A DNA stretch of 64,000 nucleotides from Clostridium_AT stratigraminis (GCF_045310675.1 NZ_JBJHZZ010000001.1:124001-188000); one strand, 5' to 3'. Shown: positions 52,810 to 61,358, counted from the first letter of the stretch. Notes: generated from the letters alone by a model not told the origin. Made by a program: numbers and translations.

Positions 52810-53055
52810 ATGAATATTAATGAAAATGTAAATTTTAATGCACAGGTAACAGTTAAAGACGATAAAGGGGTAGATACAGTAGTTATGTATCTAGGAGCAA
52901 CCCTGGACACAGCAAACATGAATACCAATATTAATTGTAATACAGTAAATAAGGTTCTTGCATCCGCAAATGCAGCTGATGTTAAGGCTCAATATGAAGA
53001 GTTTGAAACTGCTGTAAAGGCTAGAGCAACTGAGCTTGGATATGTAATATTTTAA
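52810..53055 (+). CDS. Small phage tail-region protein, 81 residues
   Basis: ATG after AAAGGATGATAATCT. A compact alpha/beta protein (NENVNFNAQVTVKDDKGVDT). The same leader type as the genes on both sides suggests equal, co-translated expression. No family known to me. Confidence 0.6.
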   Translation: MNINENVNFNAQVTVKDDKGVDTVVMYLGATLDTANMNTNINCNTVNKVLASANAADVKAQYEEFETAVKARATELGYVIF

Positions 53056-53074
53056 TAAGGAAGGATGATTAACT

Positions 53075-53449
53075 ATGAAATTAAGTAATGAAAAAATTAT
53101 AAATTCTATACAAGGCCTCAGTGAAATTGCTAAGAAGCCACTACCTGTTAAAGTTAGTTATGCTATAGCAAAAAACATAAGCAAAATTGATGCAGAATTA
53201 AAGATTTATGATAAGGAAAGAGCAAAGCTGATAGAAAAATATGCAGAGAAAGATAATAAAGAAAAAGTTAAAGCTGATAAAAATGGACAAATTATACTCA
53301 AAGATTTCGAGTCCTGGGATAAGGATATTAAAGAGCTTCTGGCCATAGAGAATGAAGTGGACATACATAAGTTTAAGCTATCTGAACTTGAAGGTCATAA
53401 TATGACACCTGCTGAACTAATGCTAATAGATTACATGATAGAGGAATAA
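53075..53449 (+). CDS. DUF1617-like phage protein, 124 residues
   Basis: A helical, Lys/Glu-rich protein (IINSIQGLSEIAKKPLPVKV, SYAIAKNISKIDAELKIYDK). The KLPVKVxYAIAKN pattern resembles the DUF1617 proteins found before phage tail-tip genes. Function unknown. Confidence 0.6.
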   Translation: MKLSNEKIINSIQGLSEIAKKPLPVKVSYAIAKNISKIDAELKIYDKERAKLIEKYAEKDNKEKVKADKNGQIILKDFESWDKDIKELLAIENEVDIHKFKLSELEGHNMTPAELMLIDYMIEE

Positions 53450-53479
53450 ACCTTTTCCTTTAAGGGAAGGAGGTAAGCA

Positions 53480-56400
53480 ATGTATAATGTTACACAAGCA
53501 TTTAAAGATGCAATAAAACAAAATGGAAGGCAGTTTAAGAGTAGTGTCACTATAAGGAATACAACTTTTGATGATAACAGCATAATTGAAATTGGCTTAG
53601 AAGAGAATACAAATCCCACTGAAAGTTTTATCTTAGGCGGAGTTGGTAGCTCAAAACTTGATATAACTCTTACAAATGTTCCTGATACTTTAATATTAGA
53701 AGATGCTAATATTACAGCTACAATAAGTTTATTAGTAAATGGAGTCTATGAAGATGTACCTCTAGGAACTTTTACAGTAGATGAAATTAGCAAAGATAAG
53801 AACGTAGTTAAGCTAACATGTTACGATAATATGATTAAGCTTGAAAAGGCATATTTTAGTGATTTAAGCTATCCTATAAGTATTAATTCAGTAGCACAGG
53901 AGATATGTACTAAGGCAGGAGTACAACTTGCAACAGTACTTCCTAATATCCAAATTAATAAAATAGATGGTTATACATTTAGGGAAGCTATAGGATTTAT
54001 AGCTTCTTTTTTAGGTGGTTTTGCAAGGTTTAACAGAGCTGGAAAGCTTGAAATATTATCTTATGTAGATAGTGGTTTTTCTGTAACTTCTGATATCTAT
54101 TCTAAGCTTTCAACAAGCGAACAATTATTCACGATAGGAAAGCTTACTTGTAAAGTTGGAGATAGTATTCTTACTGCAGGTGCCAATGGAAATGAGATAC
54201 AATTTGAAAACCCTATAATGATCCAAGCTCAGCTGGATAGCATTTATAATACTTTGAGGAATCTATCTTATATGCCGTATAGCATGAACTGGCACGGAAA
54301 CCAAGCACTCCAGGCAGGAGATAAGATAACTATAACTGACTTAAAAGGTAATACCTACAATACACTTTTAATGGACAATAAAATCAGTTATAAGGGTGGA
54401 TTGAGTGGAACTGCTTCTGCAGTAGGTAAAACTGAAACTGGCCAAAATTTCAATAGTTCAGGAAGCATAAAAAACAGTGTAGATAGGATGGTAATAGATC
54501 AGGCTAATATTAAATTAGTATTGGCTGAAAAGGTAAGTACAATAGAATTAGAAGCTAACTACGCCCATATGGTTAATGGTGTAATCGACAATGCAAGTAT
54601 AGATGTTGCACATGTAACCAACTTATATGGCAATTACGCGCATATTGTAAATGGTGTTATAGAAAATGCAAGCATAGATGTAGCTAATATTAATAATTTG
54701 TCCGCAACATATGCAACTATAGTAAACTTAACAGCAGCTACGGGTAGAATAACATTAATAGAATCTGACACCGCTAATATTAAGACTATATTGGCTGGAA
54801 ATGTTGGTGCTGCTAACTTACAAGTAGGAGCAATACAAGCAGGAAGTGCAGTAATTGCTAATGAGGCTATTGGATCATCACAAATAATTAGCTTAGCTGT
54901 TGGCAAACTTCTGGCTGGAGATATTAGTACTACTAAGTTTAGGATTGTATCGGATAGTGGCAATATGCTTATGTCCGATAATACAATTCAGATAAAGGAC
55001 CCCAATAGAGTAAGGATACAAATAGGTAAAGATGCTTCCAATGATTATAGTATGTATGTTTGGGATGCTGATGGAAATCTAATGTTTGATGCACTAGGCC
55101 TTAAGGCCAGTGGTATTAAGGATAAGATCATCCGAAATGATATGGTGTCTGATACCGCCAATATTGATGCTAAAAAGCTTGATATAAACAGCTTGTTTGT
55201 ACAAATCAATGGAGCTTCACAAACTATAAAATCTACTAAAATTTTCTTAGATAAACAAGCACAAACACTTGATTTGGCTTTCAATACTTTAAATAATACT
55301 GTAACTAGTCAAGGACAGACTATAACATCACAAGGTACTTCTATTACTGCAATTCAAGGTAATATAACTAATAAGATATGGAGTACAGACATTACTACAG
55401 CAATTAATGGCATACAAGTTGGAGCTAGAAATTTAATCGTATATAATAAACTTTTAGCATACAACGGTACTATAAATGCTGATTATAAAACAGGTATTGT
55501 TACTGGAAATGGTACTTATTATATAAGATTAAATAATGCTAACTTAAAACCAAGCACACAATACACTTTTTCAAACAGTTTGATTGATAATCCAACATCA
55601 AATACTGTTGGAAAAGTACAAATAGTAATATATGATAGTGCTATGACAGCTATAAAACAAACTGTTGGATATTTACTAAACAATAATATACTAACATTTA
55701 CTACAGTATCTACAATATTACCTACTGATGTTTTGTTAATTTATCCAACCACCACTCAATCTACAACTTATACTATAAAAAACTTACAATTAGAAGTTGG
55801 AAATAAAATTTCTGATTGGAGAGCATCTCAAGAAGATGTACAAGGACAAATTGATGCTGTTAATACAAATATTACAACTAACTATAGTACAACTACACAA
55901 ACCAATCAGTTAATAAGCACTCAAGTTGGTGCTGTAACTACTGATTTGCATAATAATTATAGTACAATATCAGCTACTACAGCAGCTATTAACACAGTAA
56001 AGGATTCTATAGCACTTACAGTAAGTAATACTGTAGCTCGTAATGCTTGTGTCAATTTAGTTGATAATGGTGGATTTGAAACTGACTTAACTGGTTGGTG
56101 TGCAGATTATGGAACAATTTCCTTAGATACCACTAACTATGTTAGTAGTCCAAACTCAATGAAGATAACGACCTCTCTAAATGGTGCATATTATTATGGT
56201 GTAGCTAATGTATCTACTGTAAAACAAGACAATCCAGACCATAAATACTATTTTTCTTGTATGTTTAAAAATGGTACAGCTACAAGAATATACTTATCTA
56301 GTGACCATATTCTATCAAGTTGGAATACAGACAAAACGAAGTTTACTAAAGCTAGTGGCATAACTCAGTTTTGGGGTGATGGTTTAGATTTATTGGTACA

Positions 56401-57376
56401 AGTTGATGGTACTGCTGCAGGTCAATATGCATATGTAGATGATATATTAATTGTAGATTTAACGGAAACATTTGGAGCAGGAAATGAACCAGATATTACT
56501 TGGTGTGATGCAAACTTAACCTATGGACAACTTGTAACTAATTCTCAATCTCCTGTTAGTAGTAGGCTTAGTGCTGTGGAGAGTAGTTTAAAGGTTCAAG
56601 CAGGAGAAATAACATCTAAGGTTAGTTCAAATGATTTTAATGGTAATAATATTGTATCATTAATTAATCAATCTGCTAGCAAAATTAATATGAGTGCCTT
56701 AAATATTGATTTAAGCGGGTATGTTACTATAAGTAGTTTAGGAGCAAGTGGAACAACTGTTATAGATGGTAGCCGTATAATTACAGGTGCTATTAACGCT
56801 TCATTAATAACCACAGGCTATTTAAGCGCTGATAGAATAAGTGGTGGAACAATTAATGGAATAACTATTAAAGGTTCAACAATAACAGCATTGAATACAT
56901 TAACTATAGGAGCTGCATCTGAACCAACTCTTTCTTTACATACAAACGGAGCTACCAATAATACAAAACTAAGTGCTTCTTGTTCTAATGTAGGAAACGT
57001 TGGTTCAGAATGTGATAATGTATCTTTAGCTATAAATTCATCTGCATCTGCGCATGGTTCACTTGAGATTTATGGTTGGCCATATACAGAAGCAGATGTG
57101 TATATAAATGGTAGGCTTATTCTTTATGAAGGTACAGCAACAATATCAGCTTCTGGTGGATATAGTTATCTTGGTAAGAAGTCTGCTTTCTCTTGGGGTG
57201 GTACTATTGCAAGTGGTACATCTGTAACTATAACCCATAACTTAGGATATAAACCTATTGTATCAATTGGTGGAACTCTTGGAAATGTTATAATAACGTA
57301 TCAATATGTGGACAACAATAGCATAAAGGTAAATGCCTACGCAAATGCTTGGACAGGCAGCGTTTATTTGTGGTAA
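53480..57376 (+). CDS. Tail-tip / receptor-binding fibre protein with carbohydrate-binding-like modules
   Basis: A 1298-residue baseplate-to-fibre protein. Residues 1-330 form a tail-tip hub-like part (SSVTIRNTTFDDNSIIEIGL, KLTCYDNMIKLEKAYFSDL, WHGNQALQAGDKITITD). Repeats follow (YAHMVNGVIDNASIDVAHV, then YAHIVNGVIENASIDVANI). Two beta-sandwich modules follow, about 650-780 (ARNLIVYNK ... LEVGNKISDWR) and 855-1010 (NLVDNGGFETDLTGW ... VDDILIVDLTE), which look like carbohydrate-binding jelly rolls. The C-terminus is repetitive and ends in a small fold (WGGTIASGTSVTITHNLGY). It likely binds the cell-wall sugar receptor. Confidence 0.85.
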   Translation: MYNVTQAFKDAIKQNGRQFKSSVTIRNTTFDDNSIIEIGLEENTNPTESFILGGVGSSKLDITLTNVPDTLILEDANITATISLLVNGVYEDVPLGTFTVDEISKDKNVVKLTCYDNMIKLEKAYFSDLSYPISINSVAQEICTKAGVQLATVLPNIQINKIDGYTFREAIGFIASFLGGFARFNRAGKLEILSYVDSGFSVTSDIYSKLSTSEQLFTIGKLTCKVGDSILTAGANGNEIQFENPIMIQAQLDSIYNTLRNLSYMPYSMNWHGNQALQAGDKITITDLKGNTYNTLLMDNKISYKGGLSGTASAVGKTETGQNFNSSGSIKNSVDRMVIDQANIKLVLAEKVSTIELEANYAHMVNGVIDNASIDVAHVTNLYGNYAHIVNGVIENASIDVANINNLSATYATIVNLTAATGRITLIESDTANIKTILAGNVGAANLQVGAIQAGSAVIANEAIGSSQIISLAVGKLLAGDISTTKFRIVSDSGNMLMSDNTIQIKDPNRVRIQIGKDASNDYSMYVWDADGNLMFDALGLKASGIKDKIIRNDMVSDTANIDAKKLDINSLFVQINGASQTIKSTKIFLDKQAQTLDLAFNTLNNTVTSQGQTITSQGTSITAIQGNITNKIWSTDITTAINGIQVGARNLIVYNKLLAYNGTINADYKTGIVTGNGTYYIRLNNANLKPSTQYTFSNSLIDNPTSNTVGKVQIVIYDSAMTAIKQTVGYLLNNNILTFTTVSTILPTDVLLIYPTTTQSTTYTIKNLQLEVGNKISDWRASQEDVQGQIDAVNTNITTNYSTTTQTNQLISTQVGAVTTDLHNNYSTISATTAAINTVKDSIALTVSNTVARNACVNLVDNGGFETDLTGWCADYGTISLDTTNYVSSPNSMKITTSLNGAYYYGVANVSTVKQDNPDHKYYFSCMFKNGTATRIYLSSDHILSSWNTDKTKFTKASGITQFWGDGLDLLVQVDGTAAGQYAYVDDILIVDLTETFGAGNEPDITWCDANLTYGQLVTNSQSPVSSRLSAVESSLKVQAGEITSKVSSNDFNGNNIVSLINQSASKINMSALNIDLSGYVTISSLGASGTTVIDGSRIITGAINASLITTGYLSADRISGGTINGITIKGSTITALNTLTIGAASEPTLSLHTNGATNNTKLSASCSNVGNVGSECDNVSLAINSSASAHGSLEIYGWPYTEADVYINGRLILYEGTATISASGGYSYLGKKSAFSWGGTIASGTSVTITHNLGYKPIVSIGGTLGNVIITYQYVDNNSIKVNAYANAWTGSVYLW

Positions 57377-57386
57377 GGAGAGCATT

Positions 57387-57782
57387 ATGAGAAGATATTT
57401 AAAAATTAATATATCTAAAGGGGAAGTTGTTGAAACATTTCAATGGAATGATAACAGAGATTTCCCTGATAATATTATCATAGAAGATGGTTTTGAAATC
57501 CATGAAGTAGATCCAGAAATTCAGGATGTAGATATTTATTATACTTCAGATTTAAAAGGGAATTACTTTATACTTGATGTATCCGATAATGACCTAGAGC
57601 TTACAAGTCTAAAACAAGAATTAGCAGAGTATGAAGTTATATTAAGCGATTTTCAAGAAGCTACCTGGATTGCTATGGGAATTGATACAACTAAGTTACC
57701 TCAAGAGTGGCAAGACAGGTTAGCTTATAAGAATAATTTGAGAGAGCAAATAGCTATATTAGAAACACAGTTGGTAATATAG
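57387..57782 (+). CDS. Tail-fibre accessory protein, 131 residues
   Basis: ATG 57387 after GGTAAGGAGAGC; a longer overlapping frame from 57333 is unlikely. The N-terminal half is beta-rich (INISKGEVVETFQWNDNRDF), the C-terminal half a helical hairpin. It follows the fibre gene and may be a chaperone or a small tail subunit. No known family. Confidence 0.6.
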   Translation: MRRYLKINISKGEVVETFQWNDNRDFPDNIIIEDGFEIHEVDPEIQDVDIYYTSDLKGNYFILDVSDNDLELTSLKQELAEYEVILSDFQEATWIAMGIDTTKLPQEWQDRLAYKNNLREQIAILETQLVI

Positions 57783-57825
57783 CTATTAAAACCTAAAAGA
57801 TATTACGTTCATCAAGAACATGTGT

Positions 57826-57854
57826 TTGCATATTAAACAATAATATGATATAAT
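57826..57854 (+). promoter_or_regulatory. Sigma-A promoter upstream of a small late gene
   Basis: TTGCAT (57826-57831), 17-nt spacer, TATAAT (57849-57854). It is 28 nt before the ATG at 57882. The gene would be expressed on its own, perhaps in the lysogen. Confidence 0.75.
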
Positions 57855-57881
57855 TATCTCAAAATATTTGAGGTGGTTATA

Positions 57882-58082
57882 ATGTTTGATAATGTATTGA
57901 AAACATCTTTAGCTACACATAAGATTATTACTATAATGTATCAAAAAGGCAATGAATTTACTCAGAGAAATATTAAAGTTATTAAAATTAAAGATAATGA
58001 TATTGAGGCTTATTGTTATTTAAGACATCAAGTGAGACACTTTAAAAAAGATAATATATTAGCTGCTGTGTACACCCATTAA
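57882..58082 (+). CDS. Small independently transcribed phage protein, 66 residues
   Basis: ATG 57882 with TTGAGGTGGTTAT upstream. A basic, beta-rich protein (NVLKTSLATHKIITIMYQKG ... IEAYCYLRHQVRHFKKDNIL), a small SH3/WYL-like domain in appearance. It has its own promoter and terminator, so it is probably a cargo or regulatory gene rather than a structural one. Function unknown. Confidence 0.6.
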   Translation: MFDNVLKTSLATHKIITIMYQKGNEFTQRNIKVIKIKDNDIEAYCYLRHQVRHFKKDNILAAVYTH

Positions 58083-58100
58083 TTGGGTGTATTTTTATTT
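58072..58100 (+). terminator. Terminator after the 66-residue gene
   Basis: ACACCCA-TTAA-TTGGGTGT followed by ATTTTTATTTTG, overlapping the stop codon. Confidence 0.8.
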
Positions 58101-58119
58101 TGAAAAAGCGAGGTGCATT

Positions 58120-58374
58120 ATGAGCGAAAATTACAGCAAGGAGCTATGCGAAGAGAAACACAAATTTATAGAGGATACTTTAGAATTGCATAATAAAAGG
58201 CTAAATGAGCATAGCAAGAAGATTGATACCTTAGAGCAGGACAGTAGGGAGTATAAAACAGAAATTAAGAATTTAATAAAGAAAATGGATGATTTTATGG
58301 TAACTATAAGATGGGGACTTGGCATATTTGTCACAGTCTCTATTTTCGTTATAGGAATTTTATTAAAGAGGTAA
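58120..58374 (+). CDS. XhlA-like phage protein (haemolysin XhlA family)
   Basis: An 84-residue protein with a coiled-coil N-terminal part (HNKRLNEHSKKIDTLEQDSR) and one C-terminal membrane helix (GLGIFVTVSIFVIGILL) ending in KR. This is the XhlA layout; in PBSX it works with the holin and endolysin. It directly precedes the amidase gene. AGCGAGGTGC lies before the ATG. Confidence 0.8.
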   Translation: MSENYSKELCEEKHKFIEDTLELHNKRLNEHSKKIDTLEQDSREYKTEIKNLIKKMDDFMVTIRWGLGIFVTVSIFVIGILLKR

Positions 58375-58384
58375 GGAGGATATT

Positions 58385-59098
58385 ATGAACTATATAGTAG
58401 ATCAGCAACTAATTAATTATAATCGTCCAAAAACTGCTTTAGTTCCTCAAGGGTTTGTGGTTCATGCTACAGATGATGTAGGTGCTACAGCTCAAAATGA
58501 ACATGATTATTTCAATTCTGGGAACAGAAGTGCATCTGCTCATTATGTTGTAGAGTGGACCAAAATTATTCAAATGATACCCGATAATGAACAAGCATGG
58601 CATGCTGGGGCTACTGCAAATAAAAAATATCTAAGCGTTGAAATATGTGAGCCTGCTAATAATAACGCTTCACAATTTCAAGAAGCATGGAATAGAGCGG
58701 TATGGCTTGTAGCTTCTAAGTGTATACAATATGGATGGGATACAAGTAAAATATATTCTCATGCAGATATTTCAAATCTTTATCACGAAACAGACCATAC
58801 GGACCCAATAGGATATTTTAAGCAATATGGTAAATCAATGGATCAATTTAAAAATGAGGTTCAGAACCAAATAAACTTATTAAAGAGAGGTTATGTAGAT
58901 ATGAAAAAAATAGTTACTTATCTAGGAGATGCGGATGCATTTGCAGCTATTGTTGTAGCAAGGAAAAATCAATGTCCATTAATGTTAAAATCTGATTATG
59001 ATGCTAGTGGATTAAAGGCTGACCAGGTGATACCTATAGGTGGAAAACCTGGTAGCGATAGATATAGCACATTTAAAGATGCTGCTAATTTAGTATAA
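58385..59098 (+). CDS. Endolysin, N-acetylmuramoyl-L-alanine amidase
   Basis: A 237-residue amidase_2 enzyme. Zinc ligands are probably the His of GFVVHATD, the His of SASAHYVV or the HETDHTDP segment, and the catalytic fold spans about 1-155. Residues 173-237 form a separate domain (MKKIVTYLGDADAFAAIVVA ... ADQVIPIGG) that resembles a cell-wall-binding repeat 2. An internal in-frame ATG at 58901 with GAGAGG upstream could give this 65-residue domain alone. The enzyme lyses the host at the end of the cycle. Confidence 0.9.
   Translation: MNYIVDQQLINYNRPKTALVPQGFVVHATDDVGATAQNEHDYFNSGNRSASAHYVVEWTKIIQMIPDNEQAWHAGATANKKYLSVEICEPANNNASQFQEAWNRAVWLVASKCIQYGWDTSKIYSHADISNLYHETDHTDPIGYFKQYGKSMDQFKNEVQNQINLLKRGYVDMKKIVTYLGDADAFAAIVVARKNQCPLMLKSDYDASGLKADQVIPIGGKPGSDRYSTFKDAANLV
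58901..59098 (+). promoter_or_regulatory. Possible internal translation start giving a free cell-wall-binding domain
   Basis: AAGAGAGG at 58883-58890, ten bases, then ATG 58901 in frame with the endolysin (codon 173). The start lies at the domain border. Secondary starts of this sort are known in clostridial endolysins such as CTP1L and CD27L. Confidence 0.5.
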
Positions 59099-59112
59099 GG
59101 AGGAATGTATAA

Positions 59113-59460
59113 ATGGATATAATGCAAATATTATCACCTGCTCTAAATGCTATTTTAATAGCTATATTAGGAATAATCGGCAGAGAGGTAGTAAAGGTAG
59201 TGCCAAAGGTAATTGACCTAATTGTGGCTAAAATAGGCTTAACAAACTACCAAAAGACAAAAGCTATAGCATGGGATGTATGGAATGTAGTGGAGGAACA
59301 TTTTAGAATAAATGAAATAATTGGAGATACAATCCAAGCTAAAGTTACTATGTTTCAATCTTTAATTAAACAGAAAATACCTGGAATAACAGATGCAGAT
59401 ATTGATGCTTTTAGACAAGCTGTAGCTGGAGAATTTAATAAGGATAAGGCTTTACAATAA
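59113..59460 (+). CDS. LLH-family phage holin
   Basis: A 115-residue protein with one N-terminal membrane segment (ILSPALNAILIAILGIIGRE) and an amphipathic helical remainder (NYQKTKAIAWDVWNVVEEHF ... DADIDAFRQAVAGEFNK), the layout of the LLH holin family (Phage_holin_6). It forms the membrane lesion that lets the amidase reach the wall. It comes 14 bases after the endolysin. Confidence 0.87.
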   Translation: MDIMQILSPALNAILIAILGIIGREVVKVVPKVIDLIVAKIGLTNYQKTKAIAWDVWNVVEEHFRINEIIGDTIQAKVTMFQSLIKQKIPGITDADIDAFRQAVAGEFNKDKALQ

Positions 59461-59463
59461 TAT

Positions 59464-59497
59464 TAATCCTGGGGAGAAATCCTCAGGATTTTTTATT
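59464..59497 (+). terminator. Strong terminator at the end of the late operon
   Basis: AATCCTGGGG-AGAAAT-CCTCAGGATT followed by TTTTATTTTTT. It ends the head-tail-lysis transcript. Confidence 0.88.
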
Positions 59498-59582
59498 TTT
59501 TGTAACATTTAGAAGGATAATTAAAAGATTTGTAGAAATGTTAATAATGTGTAAATATATTTTAATTTGAGGGGTGGATATA

Positions 59583-60122
59583 TTGAATAAGAAAAAAATA
59601 ATTTTAGGCGTAACTACTTTAGTATTAGCAATATTTATTGTTGGTTGCAGTAATGGAAATACTCCTACAAAAGTAGGGGAAAATAACACAGCAACTACAT
59701 CATCTAATACTGATACTAAATCTGAAACTAAGACATTCAAAGTTGGAGATGTTGTTCAACTTAAAAATCTTAAGATTACAGTGAATAAGGTTTATACAGT
59801 TAAACCTACTGATGTTTTTAAGCCAGCAGATGGAAAAGACTTCTTCGCTGTTGATTGTACAATTGAAAATACTTCTAAGGATAGTCAAGCAATATCTTCC
59901 ATGATTATGTTTAAAGTCGTAGATAAAGATGGTAGATCTTGTGAATATTCTATTACTGGGCTTAGTGCAGCAAATGCAGGGCAATTAGACGGAGAAGTTG
60001 GAGCAGGAAGAAAAATGACAGGTGTATATGTTGTAGAAGTACCAAAAGGACAAACTGGATTAGAACTTGAATTTGATAGTTCTTTCCTAACTGGCGGACA
60101 AGTAATTGTAAAGCTTAATTAA
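59583..60122 (+). CDS. Phage-encoded DUF4352 lipoprotein (lysogenic cargo)
   Basis: About 179 residues from TTG 59583 (TTTGAGGGGTGG upstream; GTG 59574 is possible). A lipoprotein signal peptide ends in the lipobox IVGC, then a Thr/Asn-rich linker (about 25-50), then a DUF4352-like immunoglobulin fold (FKVGDVVQLKNLKITVNKVY ... DGKDFFAVDCTIENTSKDSQ). It lies after the late terminator, so it is probably made in the lysogen and shown on the cell surface. A role in superinfection exclusion or host surface change is possible. Confidence 0.8.
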   Translation: MNKKKIILGVTTLVLAIFIVGCSNGNTPTKVGENNTATTSSNTDTKSETKTFKVGDVVQLKNLKITVNKVYTVKPTDVFKPADGKDFFAVDCTIENTSKDSQAISSMIMFKVVDKDGRSCEYSITGLSAANAGQLDGEVGAGRKMTGVYVVEVPKGQTGLELEFDSSFLTGGQVIVKLN

Positions 60123-60160
60123 AAATTAAAAAGCTCTGATTTTCAGGGCTTTATTTTTTA
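60123..60160 (+). terminator. Terminator after the lipoprotein gene
   Basis: AAAAAGCTCTGA-TTT-TCAGGGCTTTATTTTTT. Nearly the same hairpin recurs at 60503-60535 after the next gene, a local duplication. Confidence 0.75.
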
Positions 60161-60162
60161 CC

Positions 60163-60191
60163 TTGACTACGAACATATATTCTCATATAAT
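60163..60191 (+). promoter_or_regulatory. Sigma-A promoter of a right-end cargo gene
   Basis: TTGACT (60163-60168), 17-nt spacer, TATAAT (60186-60191). It is one of the best consensus promoters in the window and lies 33 nt before the ATG at 60225. Confidence 0.82.
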
Positions 60192-60224
60192 ATAGATAAT
60201 ATGCTCCACTTGGAAGGTGAAAAA

Positions 60225-60488
60225 ATGAAAATCCTAGCTACACCTATAGATATGGTTTGTTGGTTTGAGAAAACAGGTATACCGCATCCAGTTAGATTCA
60301 AGATCTCAACTGAAGATAATAACGAGGCAGTTATTAAAATTGATAAAGTTAAATTTATAGATAAAGAAAAGATAGCTGGTAATGAAATGCTAATATTTAA
60401 GTGCCAGAGTGCAATAAATAACCAGCAAAGACTATTTGAATTAAAGTATGAGCTTAGGACCTGTAAATGGATATTATGGAAGATGTAA
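60225..60488 (+). CDS. Hypothetical right-end cargo protein, 87 residues
   Basis: ATG 60225 after TTGGAAGGTGAAAA; the frame could extend to an ATG at 60201 inside the transcript start region. A beta-rich soluble protein (ATPIDMVCWFEKTGIPHPVR ... FELKYELRTCKWILWKM). It has its own strong promoter and terminator, so it is probably expressed from the prophage. The family is unknown. Confidence 0.65.
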   Translation: MKILATPIDMVCWFEKTGIPHPVRFKISTEDNNEAVIKIDKVKFIDKEKIAGNEMLIFKCQSAINNQQRLFELKYELRTCKWILWKM

Positions 60489-60502
60489 ATATAAAGAATT
60501 AT

Positions 60503-60535
60503 AAAAAAGCTCTGATATTCAGGGCTCTATTTTAT
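60503..60535. terminator. Hairpin terminator between convergent right-end genes
   Basis: AAAAAAGCTCTGATATTCAG and GGGCTCTATTTTA form a stem, a near copy of the hairpin at 60123-60160. It can serve both the plus-strand gene before it and the minus-strand XRE gene after it. Confidence 0.65.
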
Positions 60536-60734
60536 AACATTTTATACAATCGCATTTCAATAATTCTTTTGGGCATATTTCTAACACTTCAGCTATTTTA
60601 TAAATCATACGAATAGATGGTGTTTTTTTATTTGACTCTATTTCATATATGTAACCCGGACTTGTTTCTAATCTAATTGCTAGTTGAAATTGAGTTAAAT
60701 TCTTTTTTATTCTCCAATGCTTCAAATTTATCAA
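60519..60734 (-). CDS. XRE-family regulator, right-end copy 1
   Basis: A 71-residue single-domain helix-turn-helix protein (WRIKKNLTQFQLAIRLETSP, GYIYEIESNKKTPSIRMIYK). The likely start is TTG 60734 after GGGAGTG; the frame stays open to a TTG at 60761. The C-terminal CDCIKC pair is odd and could bind metal. A palindrome GACACAAAATGTGTC (60755-60769) sits just upstream, a likely operator. Read on the minus strand like the next XRE gene. Confidence 0.78.
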   Translation of the reverse strand: MINLKHWRIKKNLTQFQLAIRLETSPGYIYEIESNKKTPSIRMIYKIAEVLEICPKELLKCDCIKCYKIEP

Positions 60735-60754
60735 AAATAACACTCCCAAGAAAG

Positions 60755-60769
60755 GACACAAAATGTGTC
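60755..60769. promoter_or_regulatory. Palindromic operator candidate, site A
   Basis: GACACA-AAA-TGTGTC, a perfect 6-bp inverted repeat upstream of the first right-end XRE gene. A 14-of-15 match lies at 61200-61214. Confidence 0.6.
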
Positions 60770-60910
60770 GAAAAATTGCATTATTTTAATAATACTATAA
60801 AAATAAGTAATATTAAATATATAAATGTTGGAAAATGTTTATTAAGATAACGCTTTGGGCGTGAGTTGGATATTAAGAATTAATTATATAATAAGCTCAT
60901 GGGAGAATTG

Positions 60911-61144
60911 CTATTTACTTGGTTTATAATATTTTGTTTTTAAATTTGTGCGGCACAATAAATAGTCTAAAGTAACATTAAAAAAATCAGCAATTTTTAT
61001 AAGCAAGTCAAAACTGGGTTCTCTATCAGTATTTTCATAATTGGACAGAGCAGTTCTAGTAATATTTAAAATTTTAGCAAGTTCTTCTTGAGTTAAATCA
61101 TTATCTTGTCTTAAATCTTTTAATCTATCGCCAAAACTATTCAT
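60911..61144 (-). CDS. XRE-family regulator, right-end copy 2
   Basis: A 77-residue helix-turn-helix protein (LKDLRQDNDLTQEELAKILN, ITRTALSNYENTDREPSFDL) with a short C-terminal tail. ATG at 61144 has GGAGGGG upstream. The promoter region contains the inverted repeat ATTGTAACC...GGTTACAAT, suited to self-control. With the other XRE gene it forms a second regulatory site at the end opposite to the main immunity region. Confidence 0.82.
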   Translation of the reverse strand: MNSFGDRLKDLRQDNDLTQEELAKILNITRTALSNYENTDREPSFDLLIKIADFFNVTLDYLLCRTNLKTKYYKPSK

Positions 61145-61187
61145 TGTAACCCCTCCAATTAAAATAGTATATCATGGAGGTTACAAT
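61143..61187. promoter_or_regulatory. Inverted repeat overlapping the XRE copy 2 start
   Basis: ATTGTAACCCCTCC (61143-61156) and GGAGGTTACAAT (61176-61187) are complementary but for one extra C. The left arm covers the ribosome binding site and start codon, so the repeat could act as operator or as an RNA hairpin. Confidence 0.55.
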
Positions 61188-61199
61188 ATTTAGTAAAAT

Positions 61200-61214
61200 G
61201 ACACATTTTGTATC
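61200..61214. promoter_or_regulatory. Palindromic operator candidate, site B
   Basis: GACACATTTTGTATC, the reverse complement of which matches site A at 14 of 15 bases. It lies between XRE copy 2 and the small ORF at 61233, so it could control both. Confidence 0.55.
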
Positions 61215-61232
61215 ACAAAGGTGGTTATACTA

Positions 61233-61358
61233 ATGACAAAAATTATCTATAAAATTATATGTATAAATGGGAATAAAAAACTAATAACAAAGTTAATAAA
61301 TATTGTTGAAATAAAAAAGGAAAGGGGAAAAGATAATTTTACACAAGGACAATGCTAG
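61233..61358 (+). CDS. Small basic peptide next to attR, excisionase/RDF candidate
   Basis: A 41-residue, Lys/Ile-rich peptide (MTKIIYKIICINGNKKLITK...), ATG after AAAGGTGGTTATACT. It ends 43 nt before the attR arm. Directionality factors of serine integrases are often small, basic, unrelated to each other and encoded near att or int. The call rests on place and charge only. Confidence 0.4.
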   Translation: MTKIIYKIICINGNKKLITKLINIVEIKKERGKDNFTQGQC

